Origin: Oscillospiraceae bacterium
GTDB lineage: Bacteria; Bacillota; Clostridia; Oscillospirales; JAAYXM01
Assembly: GCA_017559985.1 (NCBI GenBank)
Contig: JAFYPW010000037.1
Location: 1 to 58,155 of the forward strand
Reading direction: 5' to 3'
DNA: 58,155 bases
Under the pieces are notes generated by a model. That model was given only the letters and a program-made list of their open reading frames with translations, was not told the DNA's origin and did no database searches. Position 1 is the stretch's first letter; the number at the start of each line of letters is the position of its first letter. The position numbers and the translations under genes were made by a program. Shown in pieces: positions 34,272 to 41,607 of this stretch.

Positions 34272-34307
34272 AAAATAAGCCTCAGACCTTATGAAAGGAG
34301 AAACATT

Positions 34308-36131
34308 ATGAAAAAGCTGATCTCGCTTATGCTGTGTTTTTGTATGTTTTGCGGTTTTGTTCCTCAAATGGCATCTGCCGCAAGCACAACACTCTCGCTT
34401 GAACAGGAGCTTGCCGAGGACCTTAAATCGCTCGGCCTTTTCCGCGGTGTTTCCGACACGGATTTTGCGCTCTCCCGCAAGCCGACGAGAGTTGAAGCTC
34501 TTGTTATGTTGATCCGTATTCTCGGCCGCGAAAACGATGCGCTCACAAAGGGTGGAAAGCATCCTTTCCTTGATGTTCCCTCGTGGGCGGATAAATATGT
34601 CGGTTATGCTTACGAGAACAAGCTCACAAACGGCATCTCCGCAACGAAGTTCGGAAGCGGCGACATAGCATCGTCTTCAATGTATATAACCTTCGTGCTC
34701 CGTGCACTCGGCTATTCTGACGCCGCAGGTGACTTTTCGTGGGATAATCCCTATGCCCTTGCAAGGACTGCCGGAATAATGCTCGGAAACCCCGATATAA
34801 TAGGCTTCTTGCGCGCCGATGTTGTGCTCATTTCGTATGCGGCACTTGAAGCCGAGGTGAAGGGTACGGGAAAAACTCTTGCAGATAAGCTCATTGAAGC
34901 GGGAGCAATCTCCGCCGCGGCATATGCGACATACTACGATGTAAGTGTGTTTGCCGAGGCCCCCACACCTGCAACTCAGCTCTCGGCAGAGGAGATATAT
35001 AAAAAGTGCTCACCGGCTGTCTTCTTCGTTGAAGTGTATGACGAAGAGGGTCAGATGTTTGCGACCGGAAGTGGCTTTTTTATCGACAGCGACGGCACGG
35101 CGGTTACAAACTATCACGTAATTGAGGGCGCAGCATCCGCAAGGATTACCTGCTCTGACACAAACCGTAAGTATAAGGTACTCGGCGTTTATGACTATGA
35201 CACGAAAAACGACTGGGCGGTTATTGCGATTGACGGAAGCAACTTCCCGTATCTCGAACTTGATAAAACGCCTGTGACAGGTGGTGCAACGGTCTATGCA
35301 ATAGGAAGCCCGCTTGGCTTGCAGAACACAATTTCAGAAGGTCTTATCTCAAATACAAACAGATACATTGACGGCGTTTCGTATATCCAGACATCTGCCG
35401 CGACTTCAAGCGGTTCAAGCGGCGGTGCGCTCATAAACCGCAGCGGTAAGGTTATCGGTATCACTACCGCAGGCTTTAGCGGAGGTCAGAACTTAAACCT
35501 CGCAGTCCCCGTTTCTGCGTTTGAAGGATTTACAAAAGGCAAAGCGCACAGCCTCTCCGCACTTTATGACAACAGCTCCGTAAAATATTTCGGAAACATT
35601 AATCTTTCCGGATTCTCAAAGGAAGAGCGCACGTATGAGCTTCTCCGTATGTGGGTGCAAAATTACAGAACAACGGTTTATAATGGACTTGATGCTTACC
35701 ACGAAGCGTTTGAAACTGACTCGGGAGACATCTCTTTTGTTCTCAGCTATGACGACAGCTCAGACAGCTTTATCGTATCTGCAATAAGTGAAAGCAGTAA
35801 GTCGTGCGCAGAGGGACATATAAGATTCAACAGATACAGCAATAATACAGACTGCGAATTCTATTATTACTTTGATAAATATATGAAAAACCCCGACCTC
35901 AAAGGTGTTGCAACGGTTTCAAAGTACGAATTTTCAGAGAACTTCTCGCCGTGGTTTAGTGACTTTTACGGCGGATATAACGCGTATGACTATAAGAGCG
36001 ACTGCGAGGACATAGCGGGCAGTCTTTACTATGCGGCGATTGACTTTATCGACTATCTTCTCCGAAGCTATCTTGAATATTACGAGCCGGCAGATTTGTA
36101 TGAGCTCGGATTTACAAGTATGGAAAACTAA
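34308..36131 (+). CDS. Exported SLH-domain trypsin-like (S1C/HtrA-type) serine protease
   Basis: A 607-residue exported protein. The signal peptide ends near residue 24 (ASAAS). SLH-like wall-anchoring domains occupy about 28-205 (HPFLDVPSWADKYVGYAYEN is typical), and an HtrA-type protease domain spans about 225-410 with His270 (TNYHVIEG), Asp302 (NDWAVIAID) and Ser371 (GSSGGAL). The C-terminal 200 residues, rich in Tyr/Asp/Ser, have no recognised domain, and no PDZ is evident. The frame runs open from 33963 across tRNA genes; AAAGGAG before the ATG at 34308 sets the start. Probably a wall-bound quality-control or processing protease. Confidence 0.87.
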   Translation: MKKLISLMLCFCMFCGFVPQMASAASTTLSLEQELAEDLKSLGLFRGVSDTDFALSRKPTRVEALVMLIRILGRENDALTKGGKHPFLDVPSWADKYVGYAYENKLTNGISATKFGSGDIASSSMYITFVLRALGYSDAAGDFSWDNPYALARTAGIMLGNPDIIGFLRADVVLISYAALEAEVKGTGKTLADKLIEAGAISAAAYATYYDVSVFAEAPTPATQLSAEEIYKKCSPAVFFVEVYDEEGQMFATGSGFFIDSDGTAVTNYHVIEGAASARITCSDTNRKYKVLGVYDYDTKNDWAVIAIDGSNFPYLELDKTPVTGGATVYAIGSPLGLQNTISEGLISNTNRYIDGVSYIQTSAATSSGSSGGALINRSGKVIGITTAGFSGGQNLNLAVPVSAFEGFTKGKAHSLSALYDNSSVKYFGNINLSGFSKEERTYELLRMWVQNYRTTVYNGLDAYHEAFETDSGDISFVLSYDDSSDSFIVSAISESSKSCAEGHIRFNRYSNNTDCEFYYYFDKYMKNPDLKGVATVSKYEFSENFSPWFSDFYGGYNAYDYKSDCEDIAGSLYYAAIDFIDYLLRSYLEYYEPADLYELGFTSMEN

Positions 36132-36141
36132 AAAACGAACA

Positions 36142-36173
36142 AAAAAGCAGAGGTCATTTGACCTCTGCTTTTT
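36142..36173. terminator. Bidirectional terminator
   Basis: AAAAGCAGAGGTCA and TGACCTCTGCTTTT around TT, between the S1C protease gene (+) and the amidase gene (-). Confidence 0.88.
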
Positions 36174-36663
36174 ACTGTCCGCGAACGTCTTCTATGTGAA
36201 TGAGGCGCGCGTTTGTTATGTCATATGTGCTCATAGGGCGCGCGAAGGCGTCGTTTGTGTGCGCGGCGAGGAGAATGTTTTCGGGTGAAGGATTGCGCCC
36301 TACGGCGACAACCAAAAGCGTGTGCGAAAAGCTTTCGTTTTCGCCGTAGGCAAACTGCATCACATCACCGGGCTGCGCAAGAGAGAGCGGTGCGTCAATG
36401 CCGTAAGGCCCGGCACCTTCGTTCTGCGTCATAAAGTCATAGAAGAACTGCACACTCGTCCACGACGGCGCCCGCGCATCGGGGGAGATGTAGTACCAGC
36501 CGAGCGTCTGGGAAAAGTTCATAACCCCACTTCCGGCAAAAACGCATTGGGAAACGAAGTTCGTGCAGTCCCCGCCAAGCTCGTCAAAGTTGTAAAATGC
36601 GGGGTTTCTGCGAAATGCCCAACGCCTTGCATAACGCACGGCGGCAAATCTGTTATATGCCAA
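36172..36663 (-). CDS. Amidase_6 (putative cysteine amidase) domain protein
   Basis: A 163-residue single-domain protein. YNRFAAVRYARRWAFRRNPAFYNF followed by GGDCTNFVSQC (likely catalytic Cys) and SHTLLVV (likely His) is the pattern of the Amidase_6 family, NlpC/P60-like enzymes often linked to spores or cell wall. There is no signal peptide. The frame is open to 36738, but AAGGAGGT lies 8 bases before a TTG at 36663, which gives the family's usual start (xAYNRxAAV). Its minus-strand neighbour upstream has its own terminator, so it is expressed alone. Confidence 0.8.
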   Translation of the reverse strand: MAYNRFAAVRYARRWAFRRNPAFYNFDELGGDCTNFVSQCVFAGSGVMNFSQTLGWYYISPDARAPSWTSVQFFYDFMTQNEGAGPYGIDAPLSLAQPGDVMQFAYGENESFSHTLLVVAVGRNPSPENILLAAHTNDAFARPMSTYDITNARLIHIEDVRGQ

Positions 36664-36714
36664 ATTAAAAACCTCCTTATAGCTTATATTATGATAAGGA
36701 GACTTTTTTGCCAC

Positions 36715-36742
36715 AAAAAAAGCCGATGCAAAATGCATCGGC
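36715..36742 (-). terminator. Terminator of the RHH gene
   Basis: On the minus strand GCCGATGCA and TGCATCGGC enclose TTT, followed by seven T. Confidence 0.9.
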
Positions 36743-36750
36743 CAAAAGTT

Positions 36751-36951
36751 TTATTTTCGCGTTGGTTTTACATTCAGGTCAGGGCTGATATTCTCTGTTA
36801 TTTTGCCATGTGAAGCCTCAAAATTTTTAATATTCTCACGGATGAGAACAAGCACATGGCTGTTAACGCTACGCCCCTCGTAGTCGGCGACATAGCCAAG
36901 CTTTGAAAGCATTTCTTCTTCAATTCGTATAGACACACTTTTTATAGCCAT
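36751..36951 (-). CDS. Ribbon-helix-helix DNA-binding protein
   Basis: A 66-residue protein with the Arc/MetJ/CopG fold. The strand KSVSIRIEE (about 3-11) is followed by two helices with the turn EGRSVNSHVLVLIRENIKNFE, then a short basic tail. Such proteins dimerise, bind operators through the beta ribbon and are often autoregulators or antitoxins. It is divergent from the SLOG gene, with two palindromes between the starts, one over each presumed transcription start, so it probably represses both. GGAG lies 8 bases before the ATG. Confidence 0.82.
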   Translation of the reverse strand: MAIKSVSIRIEEEMLSKLGYVADYEGRSVNSHVLVLIRENIKNFEASHGKITENISPDLNVKPTRK

Positions 36952-36962
36952 AAAATCACTCC

Positions 36963-36989
36963 AAAATAAATATATTGTATATTTATTTT
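36963..36989. promoter_or_regulatory. Palindromic operator 1 (RHH side)
   Basis: AAAATAAATATA (36963-36974) and TATATTTATTTT (36978-36989) are perfect complements around TTG. The minus-strand -10-like TACAAT (36974-36979) lies within it, 12 bases before the RHH gene start. It shares the ATATA-YTG-TATAT core with operator 2. Confidence 0.7.
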
Positions 36990-37001
36990 ACATAAAATAT
37001 G

Positions 37002-37010
37002 TGTTACAAT
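37002..37010 (+). promoter_or_regulatory. Extended -10 promoter of the SLOG gene
   Basis: TGTTACAAT is an extended -10 (TGn plus TACAAT). The start would be near 37017, at the left edge of operator 2. No good -35 is present, which is usual for extended -10 promoters. Confidence 0.45.
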
Positions 37011-37017
37011 TTTAAAA

Positions 37018-37036
37018 TAGATATACTGTATATCTA
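37018..37036. promoter_or_regulatory. Palindromic operator 2 (SLOG side)
   Basis: TAGATATA (37018-37025) and TATATCTA (37029-37036) are perfect complements around CTG, placed at the presumed transcription start of the SLOG gene. Confidence 0.7.
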
Positions 37037-37058
37037 AATTATTTGTGAGGGAAGCAAT

Positions 37059-37577
37059 ATGAAAGAAGAAAATTTAAGAAAACACAGATGTTGTTTTGCA
37101 GGTCACAGACCCGAAAAAATGCGTTATAGCGAAAAAGAGATAAAGCCGCTTCTTGAAAAAGCCATTGATGAAGCTATTGAAAAAGGCTATGTTACATTTA
37201 TAACAGGTATGGCAAGAGGTGCGGATATCTGGGCAGCGGAAATTGTGTTGAAAAAGAAGAAAACAAATAAAAACCTGCATCTTGTCTGCGCTCTGCCTCA
37301 TCCGAATTTTGAGAGCCGACGGAGTCTCGCTGAAAAAATAAGGTTTTACAAAATTTTAAAAAGTGCAGACATAGTAAAACAAATCAGCGCGCATTATTAC
37401 AGAGCAAGCTATCAGGTGAGAAACGAGTGGATGATTGACCGCTCAAACCTTGTTATAGCCGTGTTTAACGGACAAAGGAGCGGAACAAAGAATTCGGTGG
37501 AATATGCGCTAAGAAGCGGAGTATGTGTGAAAAATGTGCTGGGAGAAAAGGGAGACACGGAAACAGAGTCTATTTAG
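37059..37577 (+). CDS. SLOG family protein (DUF1273/YpsA type)
   Basis: A 172-residue Rossmann-like SLOG protein with CCFAGHRPEKM at the N-terminus and FITGMARGADIWAAEIV, the two phosphate-binding elements of the DUF1273 family. The last third has SNLVIAVFNGQRSGTKNSVEYA. SLOG proteins are predicted to bind or process nucleotide-derived ligands, and YpsA homologues influence cell division in Bacillus. GAGGGAAG precedes the ATG. It is divergent from the RHH repressor. Its stop codon lies inside the first SdpR-type dyad of the next operon. It is more AT-rich than most neighbours. Confidence 0.85.
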   Translation: MKEENLRKHRCCFAGHRPEKMRYSEKEIKPLLEKAIDEAIEKGYVTFITGMARGADIWAAEIVLKKKKTNKNLHLVCALPHPNFESRRSLAEKIRFYKILKSADIVKQISAHYYRASYQVRNEWMIDRSNLVIAVFNGQRSGTKNSVEYALRSGVCVKNVLGEKGDTETESI

Positions 37578-37650
37578 ATGATTTTCAAAATAGACTTGAC
37601 AAAGAGGTGCGATGTATTATATAATCTATTTAGAAAAAGTTCTAAATAGA
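37568..37650 (+). promoter_or_regulatory. sdpRI promoter with two flanking operator dyads
   Basis: Promoter: TTGACA (37596-37601), 18-base spacer, TATAAT (37620-37625). Dyad A: GTCTATTT (37568-37575) and AAATAGAC (37588-37595), just upstream of the -35. Dyad B: TCTATTTAGAA (37625-37635) and TTCTAAATAGA (37640-37650), covering the transcription start. Both contain TCTATTT/AAATAGA half-sites. Their centres are 56 bases apart. This suits looped autorepression by SdpR. Confidence 0.75.
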
Positions 37651-37667
37651 TTCGGGCGGTGAAGAAT

Positions 37668-37937
37668 ATGGGAATGAACGAGACATTAAAAGCGATATCC
37701 GACCCCGTGCGGCGTGACATTTTAGCGCAGCTTCGCGAGGGGAAGAGGTCGGCAGGGGAAATTGCCGAGAAATTTAACCTTACTCAGGCAACGGTTTCCT
37801 ATCATCTTGCAAAGCTTAGGGCGGCAGACCTTATTACGGAGCAGAAATACAAAAATTATATTTACTATGAAATCAATACCTCGGTTTTTGAAGAGGTTTT
37901 GAGCTGGATTTATGCGTTGGGAGGTAAAAAGCGATGA
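37668..37937 (+). CDS. sdpR: SdpR-family autorepressor (ArsR/winged helix)
   Basis: An 89-residue ArsR-type winged-helix repressor. MNETLKAISDPVRRDIL and SAGEIAEKFNLTQATVSYHLAKLRAADLI (wing and recognition helix) match the SdpR branch, which represses its own operon and is titrated by SdpI when toxin is present. A GTG (37659) and two ATGs (37668, 37674) are possible starts; GGTGA six bases before 37668 favours that one. The sdpI start overlaps its stop. Two strong dyads lie at the promoter. Confidence 0.87.
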   Translation: MGMNETLKAISDPVRRDILAQLREGKRSAGEIAEKFNLTQATVSYHLAKLRAADLITEQKYKNYIYYEINTSVFEEVLSWIYALGGKKR

Positions 37938-38560
37938 AATTTATTAAGTGGAAAAGCCTTATAATAACCTGCGTTGTATGCCTTTTGCCGATTCTTCTCG
38001 GCGTTGCGTTATGGGAAAGGCTTCCTGATACAATGGCAATTCATTTCAATATAAATAATGAGCCTGATAATTTTGCGTCAAAGACTTTTGTGGTGTTCGG
38101 GCTTCCGCTTCTGATGGCGCTCTTGCAGATAATCTGTTGTTTTATAAACGACATCAACGCCAAAAAGCACGGCGAGCGCAAGAAGTTTGAGCGCGCGACA
38201 AAGTGGATAATTCCCGTTATGACGGTTGTTTTGCAAATTATAACGCTCGGTTTTGCCCTTGGCTGGCAGATAGACATAAGACGCGCGGTGGCATTTTTAG
38301 TGGGAATGATTTTCTTTGTTATAGGAAACTACCTGCCAAAGTTTGACTATGTGAAAAACTACGATGCTGACACGCAGACGGCGCGAAAAATAAACCGTTT
38401 CCTCGGCTTTGAAACAGTAGTTATGGGTGCGCTGTTTCTTATAAGCATTCTTCTCCCTTCGCCCTTTACGGTAGCGTGTATAATTCTTCTTATACCGTAT
38501 ACGATAATCGGTACGGTTTACGGAGTAGTCACGGCAAGAAAGGATGCGGGCAAAAAATGA
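37934..38560 (+). CDS. sdpI: SdpI-family immunity/membrane protein
   Basis: A 208-residue membrane protein with about six helices. LPDTMAIHFNINNEPDNFASK is the DUF1648 signature and FVIGNYLPK the SdpI-family turn. In B. subtilis SdpI gives immunity to the SdpC toxin and sequesters SdpR. No sdpC or sdpAB toxin genes are present, as in many orphan sdpRI operons that may defend against neighbours' toxins. Its start overlaps sdpR (ATGA), and its stop overlaps the TIGR04076 gene in the same way, a tight three-gene operon. Confidence 0.87.
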   Translation: MKFIKWKSLIITCVVCLLPILLGVALWERLPDTMAIHFNINNEPDNFASKTFVVFGLPLLMALLQIICCFINDINAKKHGERKKFERATKWIIPVMTVVLQIITLGFALGWQIDIRRAVAFLVGMIFFVIGNYLPKFDYVKNYDADTQTARKINRFLGFETVVMGALFLISILLPSPFTVACIILLIPYTIIGTVYGVVTARKDAGKK

Positions 38561-38859
38561 AGAAATGCCAAATAACCGTTATGAAAACGGCAAGGTATGA
38601 CGACCTTATAGAAAAGTTTGAAAACCCGATAGAGCACGCGTGCGACATACGCGAGGGTCAGGTTTTTATAACAGACGGCAAGAGTATTCCCGAAGGTATG
38701 TGCGACAGTGCGTGGGAGACTATGCTTCCGTTTGTAAGTGAGCTTTGTCGTGGCGGCGGGAATTTCTATGACGGATGGATGAAGAATGAAAAATCCGCGA
38801 TGATTTCCTGTAACGACGGTTTCCGCCCCGTAAGCTTTTACATTGAGGTTACAGAATAG
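38557..38859 (+). CDS. TIGR04076 family protein
   Basis: A 100-residue soluble protein of unknown function. KKCQITVMKTARYDDLIEKF, CDIREGQVFI and DGFRPVSFYIE fit the TIGR04076 family, small proteins with conserved Cys found in anaerobes. The frame is open from 38476, but the ATG at 38557 overlaps the sdpI stop (ATGA), the same coupling as between sdpR and sdpI. This fixes the start and puts the gene in the SdpRI operon, an unusual partner. Confidence 0.78.
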   Translation: MKKCQITVMKTARYDDLIEKFENPIEHACDIREGQVFITDGKSIPEGMCDSAWETMLPFVSELCRGGGNFYDGWMKNEKSAMISCNDGFRPVSFYIEVTE

Positions 38860-38896
38860 AAAAACTGCGAAGTGAATTTTTCACTTCGCAGTTTTT
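38860..38896. terminator. Bidirectional terminator
   Basis: AAAAACTGCGAAGTGAA and its exact complement (38880-38896) around TTT, between the SdpRI operon and the convergent tautomerase gene. Confidence 0.9.
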
Positions 38897-38900
38897 GTTA

Positions 38901-39128
38901 TCAATATTTTTTCTCACCGGAGAGTATCATCATCTTATCTGTGTTTGTTTCAATTTCAGGCTTTACTACCTTGTCTTCCCAATCCTCCGGAGCAAACTCT
39001 TCAAGGGAGATGGAAATGGCCTCTTTGGGACAGCCCCAGTATTTTACGAAAATCTCGTTGATTTCGTCAACAACCTTCTTTTTGATTTCATCATCTTTCG
39101 GATAAGCCTTGATTGCAATGTACGGCAT
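38901..39128 (-). CDS. 4-oxalocrotonate tautomerase family protein
   Basis: A 75-residue protein starting MPYIAIKAYP, so Pro-1, the catalytic base of the family, becomes N-terminal after Met removal. YWGCPKEAISISLEEFAPEDW follows the usual pattern. AGGAG lies 8 bases before the ATG at 39128 and overlaps the end of the acyltransferase gene upstream, so the two share a transcript. The substrate is unknown; many family members act on dienols or are promiscuous. Confidence 0.85.
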   Translation of the reverse strand: MPYIAIKAYPKDDEIKKKVVDEINEIFVKYWGCPKEAISISLEEFAPEDWEDKVVKPEIETNTDKMMILSGEKKY

Positions 39129-39133
39129 TTTTA

Positions 39134-40318
39134 TCACTCCTCATATAAAATTATTCCTGCTTTTTCATAGAACGGGTTTCCCTGCATAAGATATTCCTTC
39201 ACGGCGCGCTGCATAGAGCTTTTTTCGGGGAGAGTTTCCGCGGGAACCTTTTCGGGAACGTGGAAGAGGAAGAAATAAACATCTTCGGCATCCGATTTTC
39301 TCGGGTGCAGCAAAAAAAGCTTTGCAAAGCGCGTGATATTTGTTTCTTTGCCCATTATATCGAAAAGCGCGGGTTCAAGCATCCAGCTGTCGCAGATAAA
39401 GGCTTTGATTTTTCTTTCGGGATAATGCTTTTGAAGAATCGTCTTAAAGTCGGAAATTGCCGCGCGGCACATATCGGCAGAAAAAGGCTCGTTTGCGGGG
39501 ATGTGTATTCCGCAGACCTCATCACCCGGGCGGAGAACCTCGCGGTATCCGGAAAGTGTTATTTTTTCAGGGACACACTCTCCGCGTCCGTTTACGGAAA
39601 AACCTGAAACCGAACCGTCGGGAAACTCTTCTATCTCTGCAAAAAAGCTGCCCTTTTCGTCGTCTTGTCCTGCGCTTCCGAACATCATACCGCCGGTGTG
39701 CATCTTCGCACCGTCGATAAGGATTTTTATGTCGTCGCCTTTTTTATAGACACGAACGCGGTCGGAAAGTGTTTTGAATTCAAAATTAAGCCTTCCCACA
39801 CGGATGATTTTGTTATAGACGAAGAGAAGAAACCACTCGACATATCGCCGCATTCCGCTTCGGGAAAACATATCGTAATAGTCGTTGATTTCCGCGTCAA
39901 AGCCATAAAGCGTGTCGGAGATTACAGAGTGGGGAAGCCCTCTCCTTTCCATATCCGAAATCATATCTTCAAGAAACCACAAAAGCGCAAACATCGGCGA
40001 AAAGTCAGTCTCGGGCACTCCGCGGTCGGGCGGGGGAAGGATGGAAACATCGGCGTGGTCGCGTATTATGCAGTACAGAGTATAGTTATATAAAAGAAGG
40101 TCAGCGTCCTTCTTTATAATGTCTGCCGCGTGATATATGTCCTGCTTCCATTTCCGGAGAAAGCAATATTTCCTGTCAAGTTCTTCAATGCGCTCCTTTT
40201 CAGCAATCGCAGAGCCGCTTTTTTCAAAAAGGGAAAGCCCCTCTTTATAGAACGGGACGACTGCGTCAGAAAACTTAATACCAAGCCTTTGGCAGAAAGC
40301 GCGAGCAGCATTTTCCAT
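39134..40318 (-). CDS. Acyltransferase-like protein (NAT_N + GNAT_C type), copy 1
   Basis: A 394-residue protein I place in the two-domain acyltransferase family with an N-terminal helical domain (about 1-165) and a C-terminal GNAT-like domain (about 170-330), formerly DUF5596. Supporting features are RRYVEWFLLFVYNKIIRVGRLNFEF, GDEVCGIHIPANEPF, KTILQKHYPERKIKAFICDSWML and ETNITRFAKLF. The same features recur in the 44956-46173 product. The substrate is unknown. The ATG at 40318 with GAGGTGG 5 bases upstream is preferred to the GTG at 40327. It is upstream of the tautomerase gene. Confidence 0.65.
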   Translation of the reverse strand: MENAARAFCQRLGIKFSDAVVPFYKEGLSLFEKSGSAIAEKERIEELDRKYCFLRKWKQDIYHAADIIKKDADLLLYNYTLYCIIRDHADVSILPPPDRGVPETDFSPMFALLWFLEDMISDMERRGLPHSVISDTLYGFDAEINDYYDMFSRSGMRRYVEWFLLFVYNKIIRVGRLNFEFKTLSDRVRVYKKGDDIKILIDGAKMHTGGMMFGSAGQDDEKGSFFAEIEEFPDGSVSGFSVNGRGECVPEKITLSGYREVLRPGDEVCGIHIPANEPFSADMCRAAISDFKTILQKHYPERKIKAFICDSWMLEPALFDIMGKETNITRFAKLFLLHPRKSDAEDVYFFLFHVPEKVPAETLPEKSSMQRAVKEYLMQGNPFYEKAGIILYEE

Positions 40319-40367
40319 AGCTACCACCTCACGGGGATATTATACCATAAAGAACGGTGATATGCAA

Positions 40368-40400
40368 AGAACGGACACGATTTGTGTCCGTTCTGTTTTT
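40368..40400. terminator. Terminator-like hairpin
   Basis: AGAACGGACAC (40368-40378) and GTGTCCGTTCT (40384-40394) around GATTT. A T-run follows on the + strand and TTTGC on the minus strand. It most likely ends the ASRT-phosphotriesterase-creatinase-like operon on the minus strand. Confidence 0.7.
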
Positions 40401-40403
40401 TGT

Positions 40404-41591
40404 TTAGCAGTCAATCTCAAAAAGCTCTCTGCGGTAGTTTGTAAGCTCTTCAACGCCGTCGCGTGTTATGCAGACAACGTCTTCCATACGGAGGCCTGTT
40501 TCCGTTTTTGCAGAGCCGAGGAAGATGTCAACACAGAAGGACATTCCCTCTTCGAGGAGATAGTCCGCATCTGTCTCAATCCACGGCGCTTCACCCTCCA
40601 TAGTGCCGTTGCCGTGACACGGGCCGTAGAGAAGCCAGTCGCCATATCCCATCGAGGTTACGTTCTCAATGTGAAACTTTGCAACGTCTGCCGCGGGAAC
40701 TCCCGGACGGAGACGGTCTATAATGTCTTTTTGTGCCTTGTAGCCGACTTCAATAAGCTCGCGCTGCTCGTCCGTTGCTTTTCCGAAAACAACGGGGCGG
40801 CCGATGCTTGAAGCATAACCGCAGACTCTTGCGCCTATCTGGATAAACGTCATATCGCCCTTTTCAATCTTCTTGTCACGCGGGCGGCTTATTGCCTGGT
40901 TTGAACCCTTGCCGGTAAGAACCCATGGCGGATAAGATTCGCGCTCGGCGCCGAGCTCGTGCATCTTGCCGAGAGCAAGACCAACCACCTGCTGCTCTGT
41001 CATACCGACGCGGATGTTTTCAAGAACATAGTCAAAGGTTTCGGCGGTAATCTTTGCCGCAGCACGCATACAGGCAAGCTCGTTTTCTGTTTTGTGCATA
41101 CGGATGTTGTTTACAACGCTGTTTGCGTTTTCAATCTTAACGCCGCCGAATTCCGAAAGTGCCTCACCAAGTGCCTCGTAAACTCCGATTGTCATAAGCG
41201 GAAGTCCGGCAACGCCGAAGCGCGTGATTTTTTTATCGCCAAGAATCTCCCGGAAAATGCCTGCAAATGTGTCGAGCTTCTTGCCGGGATACTCCGGCTC
41301 GGACGACTCGCGGAATGCTTTGAGCAGACGGATTGTCGGGATAACCGAGCGGTCACTTGCATAGGTGAAGCTTTCGGGGCCTATGAGAAGCTGCGGCTCG
41401 CCCTCCTGCGGGATGAGAACGCCGGCAGTTTCAAAAGACGGCCAGTAGTTTGAAAAATAGCGGACATACTGCGGCTCTGCTTCGTTGCCGTAGGAGAGGA
41501 TGAAGTCATACCCCTCGGCCTTCATTGCGCTCTGAACCTTTTTTACGCGCTCTTTGTATTCCGAAAGCGGAATTTTAGGTAAGTTATTCAT
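40404..41591 (-). CDS. Creatinase-like M24 (pita-bread) protein lacking peptidase metal ligands
   Basis: A 395-residue protein with an N-terminal creatinase/prolidase domain (about 10-160) and an M24 catalytic-fold domain (about 165-390). Of the five metal ligands in aminopeptidase P, the two Asp are Gln251 and Ser262 (QIGARVCGYASSIGR), the His is kept (His326, CHGNG), one Glu is Asp355 and the last Glu is kept (Glu370, GLRMEDVV). Loss of metal with the fold retained is also seen in true creatinase, a C-N hydrolase, so a metal-independent amidine/amide hydrolase is possible. GAGGTG lies 6 bases before the ATG at 41591. It follows the phosphotriesterase gene by 16 bases. Confidence 0.82.
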   Translation of the reverse strand: MNNLPKIPLSEYKERVKKVQSAMKAEGYDFILSYGNEAEPQYVRYFSNYWPSFETAGVLIPQEGEPQLLIGPESFTYASDRSVIPTIRLLKAFRESSEPEYPGKKLDTFAGIFREILGDKKITRFGVAGLPLMTIGVYEALGEALSEFGGVKIENANSVVNNIRMHKTENELACMRAAAKITAETFDYVLENIRVGMTEQQVVGLALGKMHELGAERESYPPWVLTGKGSNQAISRPRDKKIEKGDMTFIQIGARVCGYASSIGRPVVFGKATDEQRELIEVGYKAQKDIIDRLRPGVPAADVAKFHIENVTSMGYGDWLLYGPCHGNGTMEGEAPWIETDADYLLEEGMSFCVDIFLGSAKTETGLRMEDVVCITRDGVEELTNYRRELFEIDC

Positions 41592-41607
41592 TTTTACACC
41601 TCGTTTT

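Noticed and set aside
33963-34307. Extension of the SLH/S1C protease frame across tRNA-His, tRNA-Gln and tRNA-Lys
   Set aside because: It runs through structural RNA genes; the signal peptide and ribosome site fix the start at 34308.
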